From contig CAKPSD010000001.1 of the NCBI GenBank assembly GCA_934183255.1, positions 744,001-808,000 on the forward strand: 64,000 nucleotides of DNA, read 5' to 3'. Position 1 is the stretch's first letter; each line of letters opens with the position of its first letter. This DNA is from an uncultured Bacilli bacterium. GTDB lineage: Bacteria; Bacillota_I; Bacilli_A; RFN20; DUOF01. Below, in pieces: positions 50,948 through 60,476 of the stretch. A model generated the notes under the pieces. It was not told where the DNA came from, did no database searches, and worked only from the letters and a program-made list of their open reading frames with translations. The translations under genes and the position numbers were made by a program.

Positions 50948-52042
50948 TTATCTGCTAATTAAAATATCAACTATTCTTTCACAAGCTTTACCATCTCCGT
51001 ATGGATTTGAAGCCTGCGACATTTTTTTATATTCATTTTCATTTTCTAATAACAATTTAAATTCTTCATATATTCTATTTTCATTTGTTCCAACTAATTT
51101 AAGAGTTCCTGCAGCTATTCCTTCTGGTCTCTCGGTTGTATCTCTCATAACTAGCACAGGTTTTCCTAATGAAGGAGCCTCTTCTTGTATTCCGCCACTA
51201 TCTGTTAAAATCATATAACATCTAGCTAAAAAATTATGAAAGTCTAAAACTTCTAATGGTTCAATAATATGTATTCTATCATCATTACCTAATTCCTCAT
51301 CTGCAGCTTGTCTAACAACAGGATTCATATGAATTGGATAAATAACTTTTACATCAGGATGTTCATCTACTATTCTTCTAATTGCTCTAAACATATGATG
51401 CATTGGCTCTCCTAAATTTTCTCTTCTATGAGCAGTTAACATTATAAGTTTACTTCCTTTTGCCCATTCCAACTCTGGATGAGTGTAATCTTCTCTTACA
51501 GTTGTTTTTAAAGCATCTATTGCTGTATTTCCTGTAACGTATATTTCTCCATTGCCTTTTCCTTCTTTTAATAAATTTTGTTTTGCTAACTCAGTAGGCG
51601 CAAAATTAAATTTAGATATTATACTTACTGCTTGTCTATTGAACTCTTCTGGATATGGAGAATATATATTATATGTTCTAAGACCAGCTTCTACATGCCC
51701 TACTGGTATTTGCAAATAAAAGCATGCTAAAGCCGTTACAAATGTAGTAGATGTATCTCCATGCACTAATACTACACTTGGCTTTTCTTTTTCTAAAACT
51801 TCTTTAATTCTATTTAAAATGTTTGTTGTTACATCAAATAATGTTTGTTTATCTTTCATAATTGATAAATCATAATCAGGCACTACATTAAATGCTTCTA
51901 ATACTTGATCTAACATTTGTCTATGTTGTCCAGTTACACATACAATAGTTTCTATTTCTTTATGTTTTTTTAGTTCATTAACTAATGGACACATTTTAAT
52001 TGCCTCCGGTCTTGTACCAAATACTAACATTACTTTTTTCAC
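50948..52042 (-). CDS. wecB: UDP-N-acetylglucosamine 2-epimerase (non-hydrolyzing)
   Basis: The 364-residue enzyme matches WecB/MnaA: VFGTRPEAIKMCPLV, VHGDTSTTFV, VEAGLRTYNIYSPYPEEFNR, TAHRRENLGEPM, ILTDSGGIQEEAPSLGKPV and the closing ATTERPEG-like loop. It interconverts UDP-GlcNAc and UDP-ManNAc, giving ManNAc for the polymer or for wall polysaccharide. The source of its UDP-GlcNAc is the glm operon about 6 kb away. Confidence 0.96.
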   Translation of the reverse strand: MKKVMLVFGTRPEAIKMCPLVNELKKHKEIETIVCVTGQHRQMLDQVLEAFNVVPDYDLSIMKDKQTLFDVTTNILNRIKEVLEKEKPSVVLVHGDTSTTFVTALACFYLQIPVGHVEAGLRTYNIYSPYPEEFNRQAVSIISKFNFAPTELAKQNLLKEGKGNGEIYVTGNTAIDALKTTVREDYTHPELEWAKGSKLIMLTAHRRENLGEPMHHMFRAIRRIVDEHPDVKVIYPIHMNPVVRQAADEELGNDDRIHIIEPLEVLDFHNFLARCYMILTDSGGIQEEAPSLGKPVLVMRDTTERPEGIAAGTLKLVGTNENRIYEEFKLLLENENEYKKMSQASNPYGDGKACERIVDILISR

Positions 52043-52053
52043 AATAATTCCTC

Positions 52054-52782
52054 CTACTTTATTTTTTTGACCTTAATGTATAGTTTGTTAAACAAGCCAA
52101 ATGTAACTACATTAAGTATTTTTTTTATTTTTTTTCTTACCTTTACTTTGTTTTCAAGCCAACTTCCTGAAAACCAATGAATAGTATAAGTATTAGCTGT
52201 AATAACCTTTTTCAATGTAATTAGATCTATTGGACAAAAATACTCTTTAGGATAAAAAACTACATCTTTTAAATCAGTATATTTATTATTTAAAATTGTT
52301 TCTGGATGCATTTTTAATGTAGTCCTAGTAATTTGTATAACATTAGTTTCTAAATTCATTTTTTTATCTTCCAATATAAATTTTTTATCATCATAATCTC
52401 TTAGCAAAGCTTCAATCCATTTACCTTTTTTTTCGCTAGCTATTATTCCTGTTGGAATAGATGTTTCATTTTCATATCCTGAAAATGCTTTATGTACCAA
52501 AAATCGATCTAATGGTTTTATAACTTCAACATCTGTATCCATATAAATTCCGCCATAGTCATACAAAACTTTTACTCTAATATAATCTGAGACAAAAGCC
52601 CACTTTTTATTTTCATAAGCCTCTTTACAATATAAATTTTCATTTATATTAAAATTATTTTCGTCCCATCTTCTTATTTCATAATCAGGGCAATATTTTT
52701 TCCAACTTGCTATGCATTTTTTAGCTAATGGTGTAAGTGGTTTTCCTCCTACCCAAACATAATGAATAATTTTTGGTATCAT
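52054..52782 (-). CDS. Glycosyltransferase with DxD sugar-binding motif (GT32-like)
   Basis: The 242-residue protein reads MIPKIIHYVWVGGKPLTPLA, RRWDENNFNI, AFVSDYIRVKVLYDYGG and IYMDTDVEVIKPLD, the pattern of the GT32/capsular transferases with a DxD in the last motif. The C-terminus is basic. It lies between wecB and a GT2 gene, so it adds one sugar of the repeat unit. Sugar unknown. Confidence 0.85.
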   Translation of the reverse strand: MIPKIIHYVWVGGKPLTPLAKKCIASWKKYCPDYEIRRWDENNFNINENLYCKEAYENKKWAFVSDYIRVKVLYDYGGIYMDTDVEVIKPLDRFLVHKAFSGYENETSIPTGIIASEKKGKWIEALLRDYDDKKFILEDKKMNLETNVIQITRTTLKMHPETILNNKYTDLKDVVFYPKEYFCPIDLITLKKVITANTYTIHWFSGSWLENKVKVRKKIKKILNVVTFGLFNKLYIKVKKIK

Positions 52783-52800
52783 ATCGATTTAATCTCTCCT

Positions 52801-53790
52801 TTATTTAATTTTATTATATACATATAGCAACCAATATAAATTGTATTTTATTGCAAATAATGCTATATTTATTTTAAATGATTTCTTACATTTTATCATT
52901 AATATATCTTGGTAAAATTTTTTATTAAGATTTTCTTTAATTTCTTTTTTTATTAAATTAAATTTTTGTGGCTTATTAAATTGTGAAACAATCGTGTTTA
53001 TTATATTGTGACATGCATTTCTTTCTATTTGTTCCTTAAAGTCCTGCTTGCTACAATCAATTGTTTTCATGTATTGCTCATATATTTTAATTGGCATATC
53101 CCAATCAAATACTTTTTTTTGTGTCATAGATTCGCAATTTTGTCTATAAAAGTAACCACTAATGTTTGAAATATATAAAGAGTTGCACTCACATATTATA
53201 GGCTTTGTGCATACTGCATCCTCTGCTATTTTTATTTCATTACTTACATTCATCTGGTGCTTTAAATATATGTCTTTTTTAAATAGCTTACTACATATAT
53301 TATTTGAAAAATAATTGCCTTTTTTATCTTCAATCAAAAATGGATATATTATTTCTTCTATTTTTTTTTTGTCATAATATCCTTCACATAGATTTTGATT
53401 ATGTGTAATAGTTTTATTATTAGGATAAGAATATACACAATTAGTACACACAACATCAACATCGTAATTTTTCACAATTTCCATTATTTCTTCTATATAT
53501 TTACTATCTATCCAGTCATCTCCATCAATGGCTGTAATGTATTCTCCTTCTGCTTTTTGCACACCAGCCTTTCTTGCAGATACAAGTCCCCCATTTTTTT
53601 TATTAATTACAACTATTCTTTCATCTATCTTTTCATATCTTTGACATATTTTTAGGCTATCATCTTGCGATCCATCATTTACCAAAATTATTTGTATATT
53701 TTTATATGTTTGGCATATTATACTTTCTATGCATTCTTGCAAATATTTACTTACATTATATATAGGTACAACAATACTCACTAATTTCAT
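52801..53790 (-). CDS. Family 2 glycosyltransferase
   Basis: The 329-residue enzyme has VSIVVPIYNVSKYLQECIES, LVNDGSQDDSL, GLVSARKAGVQKAEGEYI and AIDGDDWIDSKYI (DxD), the GT2 GT-A core. It overlaps the EpsG-like gene by four bases (ATGA). A ladder of GT2-typical helices forms the C-terminal half. Acceptor unknown. Confidence 0.9.
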   Translation of the reverse strand: MKLVSIVVPIYNVSKYLQECIESIICQTYKNIQIILVNDGSQDDSLKICQRYEKIDERIVVINKKNGGLVSARKAGVQKAEGEYITAIDGDDWIDSKYIEEIMEIVKNYDVDVVCTNCVYSYPNNKTITHNQNLCEGYYDKKKIEEIIYPFLIEDKKGNYFSNNICSKLFKKDIYLKHQMNVSNEIKIAEDAVCTKPIICECNSLYISNISGYFYRQNCESMTQKKVFDWDMPIKIYEQYMKTIDCSKQDFKEQIERNACHNIINTIVSQFNKPQKFNLIKKEIKENLNKKFYQDILMIKCKKSFKINIALFAIKYNLYWLLYVYNKIK

Positions 53791-54860
53791 TTTTTATTCT
53801 CCTCTTCCATTCCTATTATTGTTCTATACGGAATTATATTTGAATTTTTTTTGACAACATACATCAAAAAGAATACACACACACACACAACAAGACACAT
53901 TGTTCTTAAAATCATTCTATTATTTATTTTTATATTTTCTATAACATATGGTATTAAATAACAAATAGATACAGAAAAATATAAGGATAACCTAGAAATT
54001 GGAATAGAAAAATATGCTAAAAATTTAAACATTAGTGCAAATAATAATAAATATAAACAAAATTTATAATTTTGATTTTCTATACATAATCTTTTCTCGG
54101 CAATTATAAAAAAGATATATAATGAAAATAAGATAATAAATGAAAAATTATAAGTGGATTTTACACCACCTAAATATTCATTATATTTTCCACCTAAAAA
54201 ATACAAGACATTAGGAATCATCGCCATCACAATTATATATAATAGTATGATTATTTTTTTATATTTTTCTTTTGTAATAACTTTGTAAAAAATTAAAGGT
54301 AATATAATTATAGCTGTTATATGAAACATAACTGCAAGAAAACTCAATAACAAAAAAGTTATTTTTTTGTTTTTTGTAAGTGCATATAATGAAATTGTAC
54401 ATATAGAAACAGCTGCCATTTGTCTAAGTGCATTTAATCCAACCGAAAAGAAAAAGAGCAAATAAATAAAAGCGCAAAAAAAAGTCTGCCAATATTTATT
54501 TTTAAAAGCTATAATTAATGCTAAAGGGAAACATATTATAATAGAGTATATAAATAGCAAAGCACTATAATTTACTGATATGTGGCTTATTATATAAAAA
54601 GCAGGTTCAACTCTATATATTGAAATATTTTTAATATATTCAGATAATTGCATTTTACTATAATCATTATACATATTTTTATATGTAAAAAAATCTGTGC
54701 CAACTCCATATCTAATGGAGGCAAAAACACTAATAAATATAATAGAAAGTGTAACCATAGTAATTTTTAGCCATTTTTTATTAACTAAAGTAGCGAAACT
54801 GACCAAAAATGAACTTATTGAATAAACTAACATATACAATAAAAAATGCAAAATCTCCAT
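53787..54860 (-). CDS. EpsG-like polysaccharide polymerase
   Basis: This 357-residue membrane protein has about ten helices, with FASIRYGVGTDFFTYKNMYN and LNALRQMAAVSICTISLYAL, typical of the EpsG/Wzy-like family. It probably polymerises the repeat unit outside the membrane. The stop codon is TGA, overlapping the next start, which shows that TGA is a stop in this organism. A second Wzy-like protein is encoded upstream at 57185. Confidence 0.8.
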   Translation of the reverse strand: MEILHFLLYMLVYSISSFLVSFATLVNKKWLKITMVTLSIIFISVFASIRYGVGTDFFTYKNMYNDYSKMQLSEYIKNISIYRVEPAFYIISHISVNYSALLFIYSIIICFPLALIIAFKNKYWQTFFCAFIYLLFFFSVGLNALRQMAAVSICTISLYALTKNKKITFLLLSFLAVMFHITAIIILPLIFYKVITKEKYKKIIILLYIIVMAMIPNVLYFLGGKYNEYLGGVKSTYNFSFIILFSLYIFFIIAEKRLCIENQNYKFCLYLLLFALMFKFLAYFSIPISRLSLYFSVSICYLIPYVIENIKINNRMILRTMCLVVCVCVFFLMYVVKKNSNIIPYRTIIGMEEENKK

Positions 54861-54861
54861 A

Positions 54862-55956
54862 TTAATTCTCCAAAATATAATATATGTTCTTGTTAATTAT
54901 TCTTTCACAAAATTTATCTTCTGCAGTCCTCCTGCTTTGCATAGAAAAATTTTCTGTCGTGCCTCTGTTTTTCAAAATATGAAATACAGTATTTTTTAAA
55001 TCTTCAACAATATTTTCTTTACTAATTAAATATCCATTAACTTCATTTTCAACAGTTTCCCTGCATCCAACATTATCTGTAGTAATAATTCCTCTTCCTA
55101 CACTCATAGCTTCCATTATTGACATAGGCAATCCCTCTCTATAATAAGAAGGCAACACAAACATAGAACATTCTTCTAAGTAAGGTCTAACATCATTGGT
55201 CAATCCAAGATAATTTATACTTCCATCATCAATATATTCTTGTATATCACTTATTTTAATATTTCCTTCTGCTCCTAAATAATTAAACACTGCTTCTGGA
55301 TAAACTTTCTTTACTTGTCTAGCTGCCTCACAATATTCCATTACACCTTTAGTTTTTAACATTCTTGCTACCATTAAGAATACATTGTAATTTTTTAATG
55401 GTTTATATGCAAATTTTTCTGTATCTACACCAATCCCTGGTATAACAATGCATTGCTCTTTTTTTACTAATTTTCGATCTATAAATTCATTTTTGTCATC
55501 ATTATTTAAGAAAAATACTTTATTAGCATTCTTAAATGCTTTTTTATACAATTTACAAACCACAAATCTAATTACTTTCCATTTAAATGTATTATTTATG
55601 AACACATCTCCCAATCCTTCTACCATTGGATAGATTTTAGTAATCTTTGCTTTTTTTGCAGCTAATACTCCAAATGTATTTGGTTTTAATTGATATGTAA
55701 GTACATAATCTGGTTTTTCACTTAAAATAATAGATTTGTATTGTTTTATTGAATTAAACATTTTAAATGGATTAAGACTTCTATTGTTTCCTTTTACGCA
55801 ATAAAATTTAACATCCTTTTTTTCAATTTCATTTTTCATTTCATCATCTTGTGAAATGACAACTATCTCATTATTTTTTTCTTTTAAATGTTTAATAAAA
55901 CTACTTCTAAAATTAATTACAGATCTAGAAGAGGTTGTAATTAATAAATATTTCAT
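54862..55956 (-). CDS. Family 4 glycosyltransferase (CapM-like)
   Basis: The 364-residue GT-B enzyme has a first Rossmann half beginning MKYLLITTSSRSVINFRSSF, and a second half with FLMVARMLKTKGVMEYCEA and PSYYREGLPMSIMEAMSVGR, the EX7E motif of GT4. The start shares bases with the upstream stop (TAATG). It sits directly after the initiating sugar transferase and probably adds the second sugar. Confidence 0.9.
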   Translation of the reverse strand: MKYLLITTSSRSVINFRSSFIKHLKEKNNEIVVISQDDEMKNEIEKKDVKFYCVKGNNRSLNPFKMFNSIKQYKSIILSEKPDYVLTYQLKPNTFGVLAAKKAKITKIYPMVEGLGDVFINNTFKWKVIRFVVCKLYKKAFKNANKVFFLNNDDKNEFIDRKLVKKEQCIVIPGIGVDTEKFAYKPLKNYNVFLMVARMLKTKGVMEYCEAARQVKKVYPEAVFNYLGAEGNIKISDIQEYIDDGSINYLGLTNDVRPYLEECSMFVLPSYYREGLPMSIMEAMSVGRGIITTDNVGCRETVENEVNGYLISKENIVEDLKNTVFHILKNRGTTENFSMQSRRTAEDKFCERIINKNIYYILEN

Positions 55957-56690
55957 TACTTTCCCTCCTCATTTTTTCTTTCAATAACGCCTTCTACAAC
56001 ATCATTTTTTCCTAATACTTGTTTAATTGTTTTAAATAATATTTTAATATCTAGCAAAAATGAATAATGTTTTAGATAATAAGCATCATATTTTGCTTTT
56101 TCTACTGGTCTAGCTGCTAAGTCATCTCTACCATTAACTTGAGCCCACCCTGTTATTCCAGGTTTTATTTGATACATGTTATATTGTTCTCTTGCATCAT
56201 TTAACACCTTTTCTGATTTTTGTGATGGTCTATATCCTATAAGACTCATTTTCCCACAAAGCACATTTATCAATTGTGGTAATTCATCTATAGAAGTCTT
56301 CCTTATAAACTTACCAACTTTTGTAATATGAGAAGTAACTTCTGCGTATTCGTAGCCTGCTACATCATGTCTTGCATCTGTTGTCATACTTCTAAATTTT
56401 ATACAATAGAATTCTTTTCCATTCTTTCCTATTCTTTTATGTGCAAAAAAGACAGGTCCTTTAGAATCCACTTTTATTGCTATACCAACTATTATAAATA
56501 CAGGAATTAAAACAATTAACCCTACTAATGAAATAAAAAAGTCTAAAATAGTTTTTATTCCTCTATATACTTTTTGCGCAAAACTTAACTTATATGAAAT
56601 AGCTACTATTACGCTTTCTTCTGTATCTTTTATTTTTTCTTCTTCCACGACTAAAGTGTCTTGAGTTTCCTCTATTACTGTATTATTCAT
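55956..56690 (-). CDS. Initiating undecaprenyl-phosphate sugar transferase
   Basis: The 244-residue protein has one N-terminal hydrophobic segment (about residues 38-70), then the bacterial sugar transferase core: FFAHKRIGKNGKEFYCIKF, KFIRKTSIDELPQLINVL and KPGITGWAQVNGRDD. It lacks the large multi-helix N-domain of WbaP-type enzymes, so it is the small PglC-like form. It attaches a sugar-1-phosphate to undecaprenyl phosphate, starting repeat-unit synthesis. The acidic N-terminal 35 residues are unusual. Confidence 0.92.
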   Translation of the reverse strand: MNNTVIEETQDTLVVEEEKIKDTEESVIVAISYKLSFAQKVYRGIKTILDFFISLVGLIVLIPVFIIVGIAIKVDSKGPVFFAHKRIGKNGKEFYCIKFRSMTTDARHDVAGYEYAEVTSHITKVGKFIRKTSIDELPQLINVLCGKMSLIGYRPSQKSEKVLNDAREQYNMYQIKPGITGWAQVNGRDDLAARPVEKAKYDAYYLKHYSFLLDIKILFKTIKQVLGKNDVVEGVIERKNEEGK

Positions 56691-56735
56691 TTTTATCCCC
56701 CTAACTAAAATTTATATTTTTTTAATTAGGAGTTT

Positions 56736-57110
56736 CTAAATTCTTAAATAGCAAAAATAAGAACTATTAAAATCATCTTTAAAGTTCTTATTACTTGATA
56801 TATAAATAACATCTTCTAAATTAATCTTTTTTATTTGTCTTAAAGTAACCATAGATTTAGTAACTATAATTACTGCACCTACTATTAGAAATAAATTTAA
56901 AATATTTGCTTTAAAAATAGAGTCTAGTAAATTTACCATTCTAATATCCTTTATTTGGGATAGTGAAGACATTGTAGGACTTGATGAAGCTGCAAACATT
57001 CCAAGCACATCAAATAAAGTTATAATTGATGTAGAAATAAAAAAAGGAAGAATAATATATAGCATTACAAATTTATAAATATTAGCAATTATTTTTAAAA
57101 TTTGTTTCAT
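56736..57110 (-). CDS. Small membrane protein of unknown function
   Basis: The 124-residue product has two membrane segments (about residues 13-36 and 68-88) and a short polar tail ending SSYFCYLRI. It resembles no known family. It is the first gene behind a strong promoter and precedes the initiating sugar transferase by 45 bp. It might be a regulator or chain-length partner by position, but no motif supports this. Confidence 0.55.
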   Translation of the reverse strand: MKQILKIIANIYKFVMLYIILPFFISTSIITLFDVLGMFAASSSPTMSSLSQIKDIRMVNLLDSIFKANILNLFLIVGAVIIVTKSMVTLRQIKKINLEDVIYISSNKNFKDDFNSSYFCYLRI

Positions 57111-57134
57111 ATATTTCCCTCCTTATCTTTATAA

Positions 57135-57163
57135 ATTTTATATGAAATATAAAGAAGTGTCAA
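57135..57163 (-). promoter_or_regulatory. Strong promoter before the glycan operon
   Basis: On the minus strand a perfect TTGACA, 17 bp, TAAAAT, followed by AAGGAGGGAAA before the 57110 start. It likely drives the genes from 57110 to 49945. Confidence 0.75.
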
Positions 57164-57184
57164 GAAAATGACAAATTCATACAA

Positions 57185-58303
57185 TTATTGACATGAAATT
57201 TGCACATTTTCTTCACTTAATTCATCTATTTTATCTCCATTTAATATTATGCTAAACAATATAATTAGAACTCTACTTTCTCCAAAAGCTGAAAAGTTTT
57301 CAAAAAGGCCATAAACAAATGTTGCCAAAAACAAAATAAATATTAATTGACTATTCTTTTTATCATTTCTAATAAAAGCCATCAAATATAAGCAGTAATA
57401 GTAAATATACCCATACATTCCTCCAAAATACATTGTATTAAGGAATAGATTATCTAATGGTCTACCATTTACTTTGTGAATATTAGCAAACACTCCTATT
57501 TGTTTAAAATAATTATACCAAATGGTGAATCTAGCACTTCCATACTCATCAAGATTACTTTTATGCAATAAAATAGCACACAAAATTGACATTAAAGTGA
57601 AAGATAAAAATACATAAGGAATTAATTTAACATTGTATATTTTATCTTTAATACTTTTTGGCATACAGCATAATATGGTAAAAGCAATCATTGCTAATAA
57701 TCCAGCTCTTGATCCTGTTATAAAAAATAACAGCATTCCCATACATAAGCATGCAAGTGCATACACAACTTTATCTTTAAACACAAATAATCCAGTTAAT
57801 ACAATTGGAACAAAGAATCTATAGACAACATTTGGGTTAGAGAATCCTAATGTTTGTCTTGAAATAGTGAAATTAAACACATCTCTATAAGTTATCTTAT
57901 TAACAACTATTCCCACTAAGCACAACGAACATATTAATAAGAAACTAGCTATGCTTGAATAAAATATTATCTTCATTAATTGTTTTAAATCTTTATGTAC
58001 AAAATTTGCCGCTATTACAAGTGACAAATACAAGGAATCTTCTCTACATATAACTATTAATCCTAAGACAGCTAATGTAGCTAATATTTTTTTTTGCCTT
58101 TCTGTGTATAAACCTTGCTTATAATATTTTATATTTTGTACTAAAAGAATAATTCCACCTATTAAACATATAATTGCACTTATAGGTACTCTTATTTTTT
58201 TATCTAATCCACTATATCCAAAATAACTTCCAAATATTGTAAGAAAAACACCAACAATAGTCAGTTTTTCATCTTTAGTTAATTTACTTAGCCATTCTTT
58301 CAT
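57185..58303 (-). CDS. O-antigen ligase/polymerase-like membrane protein (Wzy type)
   Basis: The 372-residue protein has about ten membrane helices, a VGIVVNKITYRDVFNFTISR loop and GFSNPNVVYRFFVPIVLTGL, plus GSRAGLLAMIAF typical of the O-antigen ligase (Wzy_C) family. It could polymerise or ligate the polysaccharide. Together with the EpsG-like gene downstream, it gives two polymerase candidates in one locus. Its own promoter lies upstream (58330-58358). Confidence 0.75.
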   Translation of the reverse strand: MKEWLSKLTKDEKLTIVGVFLTIFGSYFGYSGLDKKIRVPISAIICLIGGIILLVQNIKYYKQGLYTERQKKILATLAVLGLIVICREDSLYLSLVIAANFVHKDLKQLMKIIFYSSIASFLLICSLCLVGIVVNKITYRDVFNFTISRQTLGFSNPNVVYRFFVPIVLTGLFVFKDKVVYALACLCMGMLLFFITGSRAGLLAMIAFTILCCMPKSIKDKIYNVKLIPYVFLSFTLMSILCAILLHKSNLDEYGSARFTIWYNYFKQIGVFANIHKVNGRPLDNLFLNTMYFGGMYGYIYYYCLYLMAFIRNDKKNSQLIFILFLATFVYGLFENFSAFGESRVLIILFSIILNGDKIDELSEENVQISCQ

Positions 58304-58329
58304 ACATCTACCTCTAACTCACTTTTTCT

Positions 58330-58358
58330 AAGATACTATAAATAATCATCTTTTTCAA
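58330..58358 (-). promoter_or_regulatory. Promoter of the Wzy-like gene
   Basis: On the minus strand TTGAAA, 17 bp, TATCTT, about 30 bp before the ATG, with AGAGGTAG between. Confidence 0.6.
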
Positions 58359-58371
58359 TTGTTTATTTAGT

Positions 58372-58962
58372 TTATATATCTAATTTAAGAATAGGGGGTA
58401 TGTCTTTTATTTGGTCTATTCTTATAATATTTGAAGGTAAATCTTTTCTTTTATCTTTACATGTATTCATCAAAAACACTTTGTTTTTACTACCTTCAAA
58501 GTATTGTGAAACTCTCAAACATGTATTTAAATCATCATCCACAAATATATTAGCTTTTTCTAACTCACAAATCTTTTCTTTATCCATTCTACCTGTATAT
58601 AACTTATTATATTTTATATGATTCATTTTTAACCATTTTCTAGTAGTTTCTATTGGTCTATTGTACCAATCAGTACTTCTAGCAGTAGCAAATATTATTT
58701 CATGTCCTGTTTCATATAATTTATTAATAGTTTCTATTGCGCCTTCAAAGCATGGAAAAGACAAAAGCATTTCATCACCATGCTCTTTATACCAATTATG
58801 TGCTTCTTCATAAGTCCAATCAAATTGTTCTTCTGGATATTTAACACTTTCTTCTTTTTGTTTATAAGGCAAATTATTATTTTTAATATAATTTAAAATA
58901 TATTCTTTACCATATTTACCTGTATTACTAATTGTATCATCTATATCAAAAATAAAAATCAT
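58372..58962 (-). CDS. HAD-superfamily phosphatase, YqfW/5'-nucleotidase-like
   Basis: The 196-residue protein begins MIFIFDIDDTISNTGK (catalytic DxD near residues 6-8), has FATARSTDW (motif II Thr/Ser) and NIFVDDDLNTC (motif IV acidic residues). It resembles YqfW and deoxyribonucleotidase-like proteins of Firmicutes. Substrate unknown; the next gene upstream is an HD-domain protein, one base away, so both may act on nucleotides. Confidence 0.85.
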   Translation of the reverse strand: MIFIFDIDDTISNTGKYGKEYILNYIKNNNLPYKQKEESVKYPEEQFDWTYEEAHNWYKEHGDEMLLSFPCFEGAIETINKLYETGHEIIFATARSTDWYNRPIETTRKWLKMNHIKYNKLYTGRMDKEKICELEKANIFVDDDLNTCLRVSQYFEGSKNKVFLMNTCKDKRKDLPSNIIRIDQIKDIPPILKLDI

Positions 58963-58963
58963 C

Positions 58964-59647
58964 TTATTTCCTCCTGCTTTTTAATGAAACTAACATTTCA
59001 TCAATCTTATTTAATAATTTAATCTTTTCTTTAGTCATAACGCCATTTTGAGCATTATTATCAGATCTACCTACCATAACAAGATATTTCATGTATTTAT
59101 ACTTATCATTATTCTTGAACTTATTTATTTCATCTAACAAAACTTTTTCAGTTAATATCTTGTGATATTTATCTTGTGTATCTAAAGTGATGTTTATAAA
59201 AACATCATGTCTATATACTAGATCACATATATCTCTAATCTCTACTTCATTAAAGTTAAATAAAGGAAGTACTCTTTTAGCAATTTTACTACTCTCTACA
59301 TTATGATTAAAGAAGCTATCAATCATTACTCCATTTTTCATTCTTCTTATTTTACATTTAGGTTTTCCAATATCATGCAAAAACATAGTATAAGCAAGTA
59401 ATCTTCTATCTTTTATATTTAAGTCTTTAGTTTGTTTATTCATTTCCTCTACTGAATGTAATATATGATCTAAAATGTTATAAATATGCCAAGGATTATC
59501 TTGGGGATTATTATAACAGTCTTTAATTTCTGGAAGCACACTATTAATCCACTTATTAAATTCTTTATTATTTTCATATTCACTATGAAAAGATTTACAA
59601 ACTGAATTTGATAGTAATATATGATCTAAAATTTCTATATTTTCCAT
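58964..59647 (-). CDS. HD-domain protein
   Basis: The 227-residue protein has an HD pattern: WHIYNILDHILHSVEEM, FLHDIGKPKCKI (His-Asp), FFNHNVESSKIA and LVYRHDVFIN. Such domains hydrolyse phosphate esters of nucleotides or RNA, and this one resembles the HD domain found beside tRNA nucleotidyltransferases. It precedes the HAD phosphatase by one base. No partner nucleotidyltransferase is present. GGGTGACTCACT precedes its ATG, a weak ribosome site. Confidence 0.8.
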   Translation of the reverse strand: MENIEILDHILLSNSVCKSFHSEYENNKEFNKWINSVLPEIKDCYNNPQDNPWHIYNILDHILHSVEEMNKQTKDLNIKDRRLLAYTMFLHDIGKPKCKIRRMKNGVMIDSFFNHNVESSKIAKRVLPLFNFNEVEIRDICDLVYRHDVFINITLDTQDKYHKILTEKVLLDEINKFKNNDKYKYMKYLVMVGRSDNNAQNGVMTKEKIKLLNKIDEMLVSLKSRRK

Positions 59648-59725
59648 AGTGAGTCACCCAACAAGAGTATATCACAATAATAAAAATTAATAAAATGTTA
59701 ACTTATATCAAATTATTAATTATTA

Positions 59726-59800
59726 TTTTTTAGTAATAATTTCCTGTTTTTAGCAATTATTTCCACTTTTTAGAATAATTTCTGTTTTTTAGAAACTAAA
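59726..59800. repeat. Short degenerate tandem repeat, about 20-bp unit
   Basis: Four copies of a TTTTTAGnAATnATTTCC-like unit run in the plus sense between the HD and PAP2-like genes. The first three are about 20, 20 and 18 bp; the fourth is truncated and reaches the 3' end of the PAP2-like gene. Role unknown. Confidence 0.55.
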
Positions 59801-60377
59801 TAATTAAAATTGCTAATAAAAAACTAACTACTGGTATTAAACATCCTGATATAAGTTCAAATAAAGTATGTCTTTTTAACTTTAAAGAACTCCATATTAC
59901 AAAATATAATAAGGGAAGCGCTAGTAAAAACCATATACTTATACTATAACTTAGAAATACTACTGGCCCTATAAAACTACAAGTATGACCACTTGTATTT
60001 ATTTTTAATAACATAAAAATGAGCATAAATGATCCACTAAATAAATATGTTAATGTCATTTCTTTTAATAAGTCTGATTGCTTAGTTATAAATACTATTA
60101 TTGTTAATAATGCATAGCTAAATTCACTCATATATATAGCTAATCTTCTTTCTGAGTCTCTATTACTTAGATTAGGATTAGCTTTAGAACATATATGAAA
60201 TCTTTTTTCTACTACATATGATAGTGATGGTATTATTCCTAAACATAACAAACATATAAAATACATGTATATATTACAAAAAGATTCTTTTTTTATAATT
60301 AGTAATAATGTGCATAAAATTAAAGCCATAATTGGCGCTGCCATAATAACTCTAGTTACTTTTGCTACTTTTTTCAT
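59796..60377 (-). CDS. PAP2-like membrane protein
   Basis: The 193-residue product has five or six membrane helices. NTSGHTCSFIGPV resembles the PSGH motif of PAP2 phosphatases, and LKLKRHTLFELISG the RxxxxxHxxxD motif, though both are altered. PAP2 enzymes dephosphorylate undecaprenyl pyrophosphate or phosphatidic acid. Annotation as a phosphatase is cautious. Ribosome site AAAGGGGG precedes the ATG. Confidence 0.6.
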   Translation of the reverse strand: MKKVAKVTRVIMAAPIMALILCTLLLIIKKESFCNIYMYFICLLCLGIIPSLSYVVEKRFHICSKANPNLSNRDSERRLAIYMSEFSYALLTIIVFITKQSDLLKEMTLTYLFSGSFMLIFMLLKINTSGHTCSFIGPVVFLSYSISIWFLLALPLLYFVIWSSLKLKRHTLFELISGCLIPVVSFLLAILII

Positions 60378-60407
60378 AATTAATGCCCCCTTTTAATTTA
60401 TGGCATT

Positions 60408-60436
60408 ATTATAGTAGTTAGAACTTTGGATGTTAA
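60408..60436 (-). promoter_or_regulatory. Promoter of the PAP2-like gene
   Basis: On the minus strand TTAACA, 17 bp, perfect TATAAT. Confidence 0.75.
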
Positions 60437-60476
60437 GGAATATTACTCTAGTGTTATGCATAGTAATTCTCTTAAT

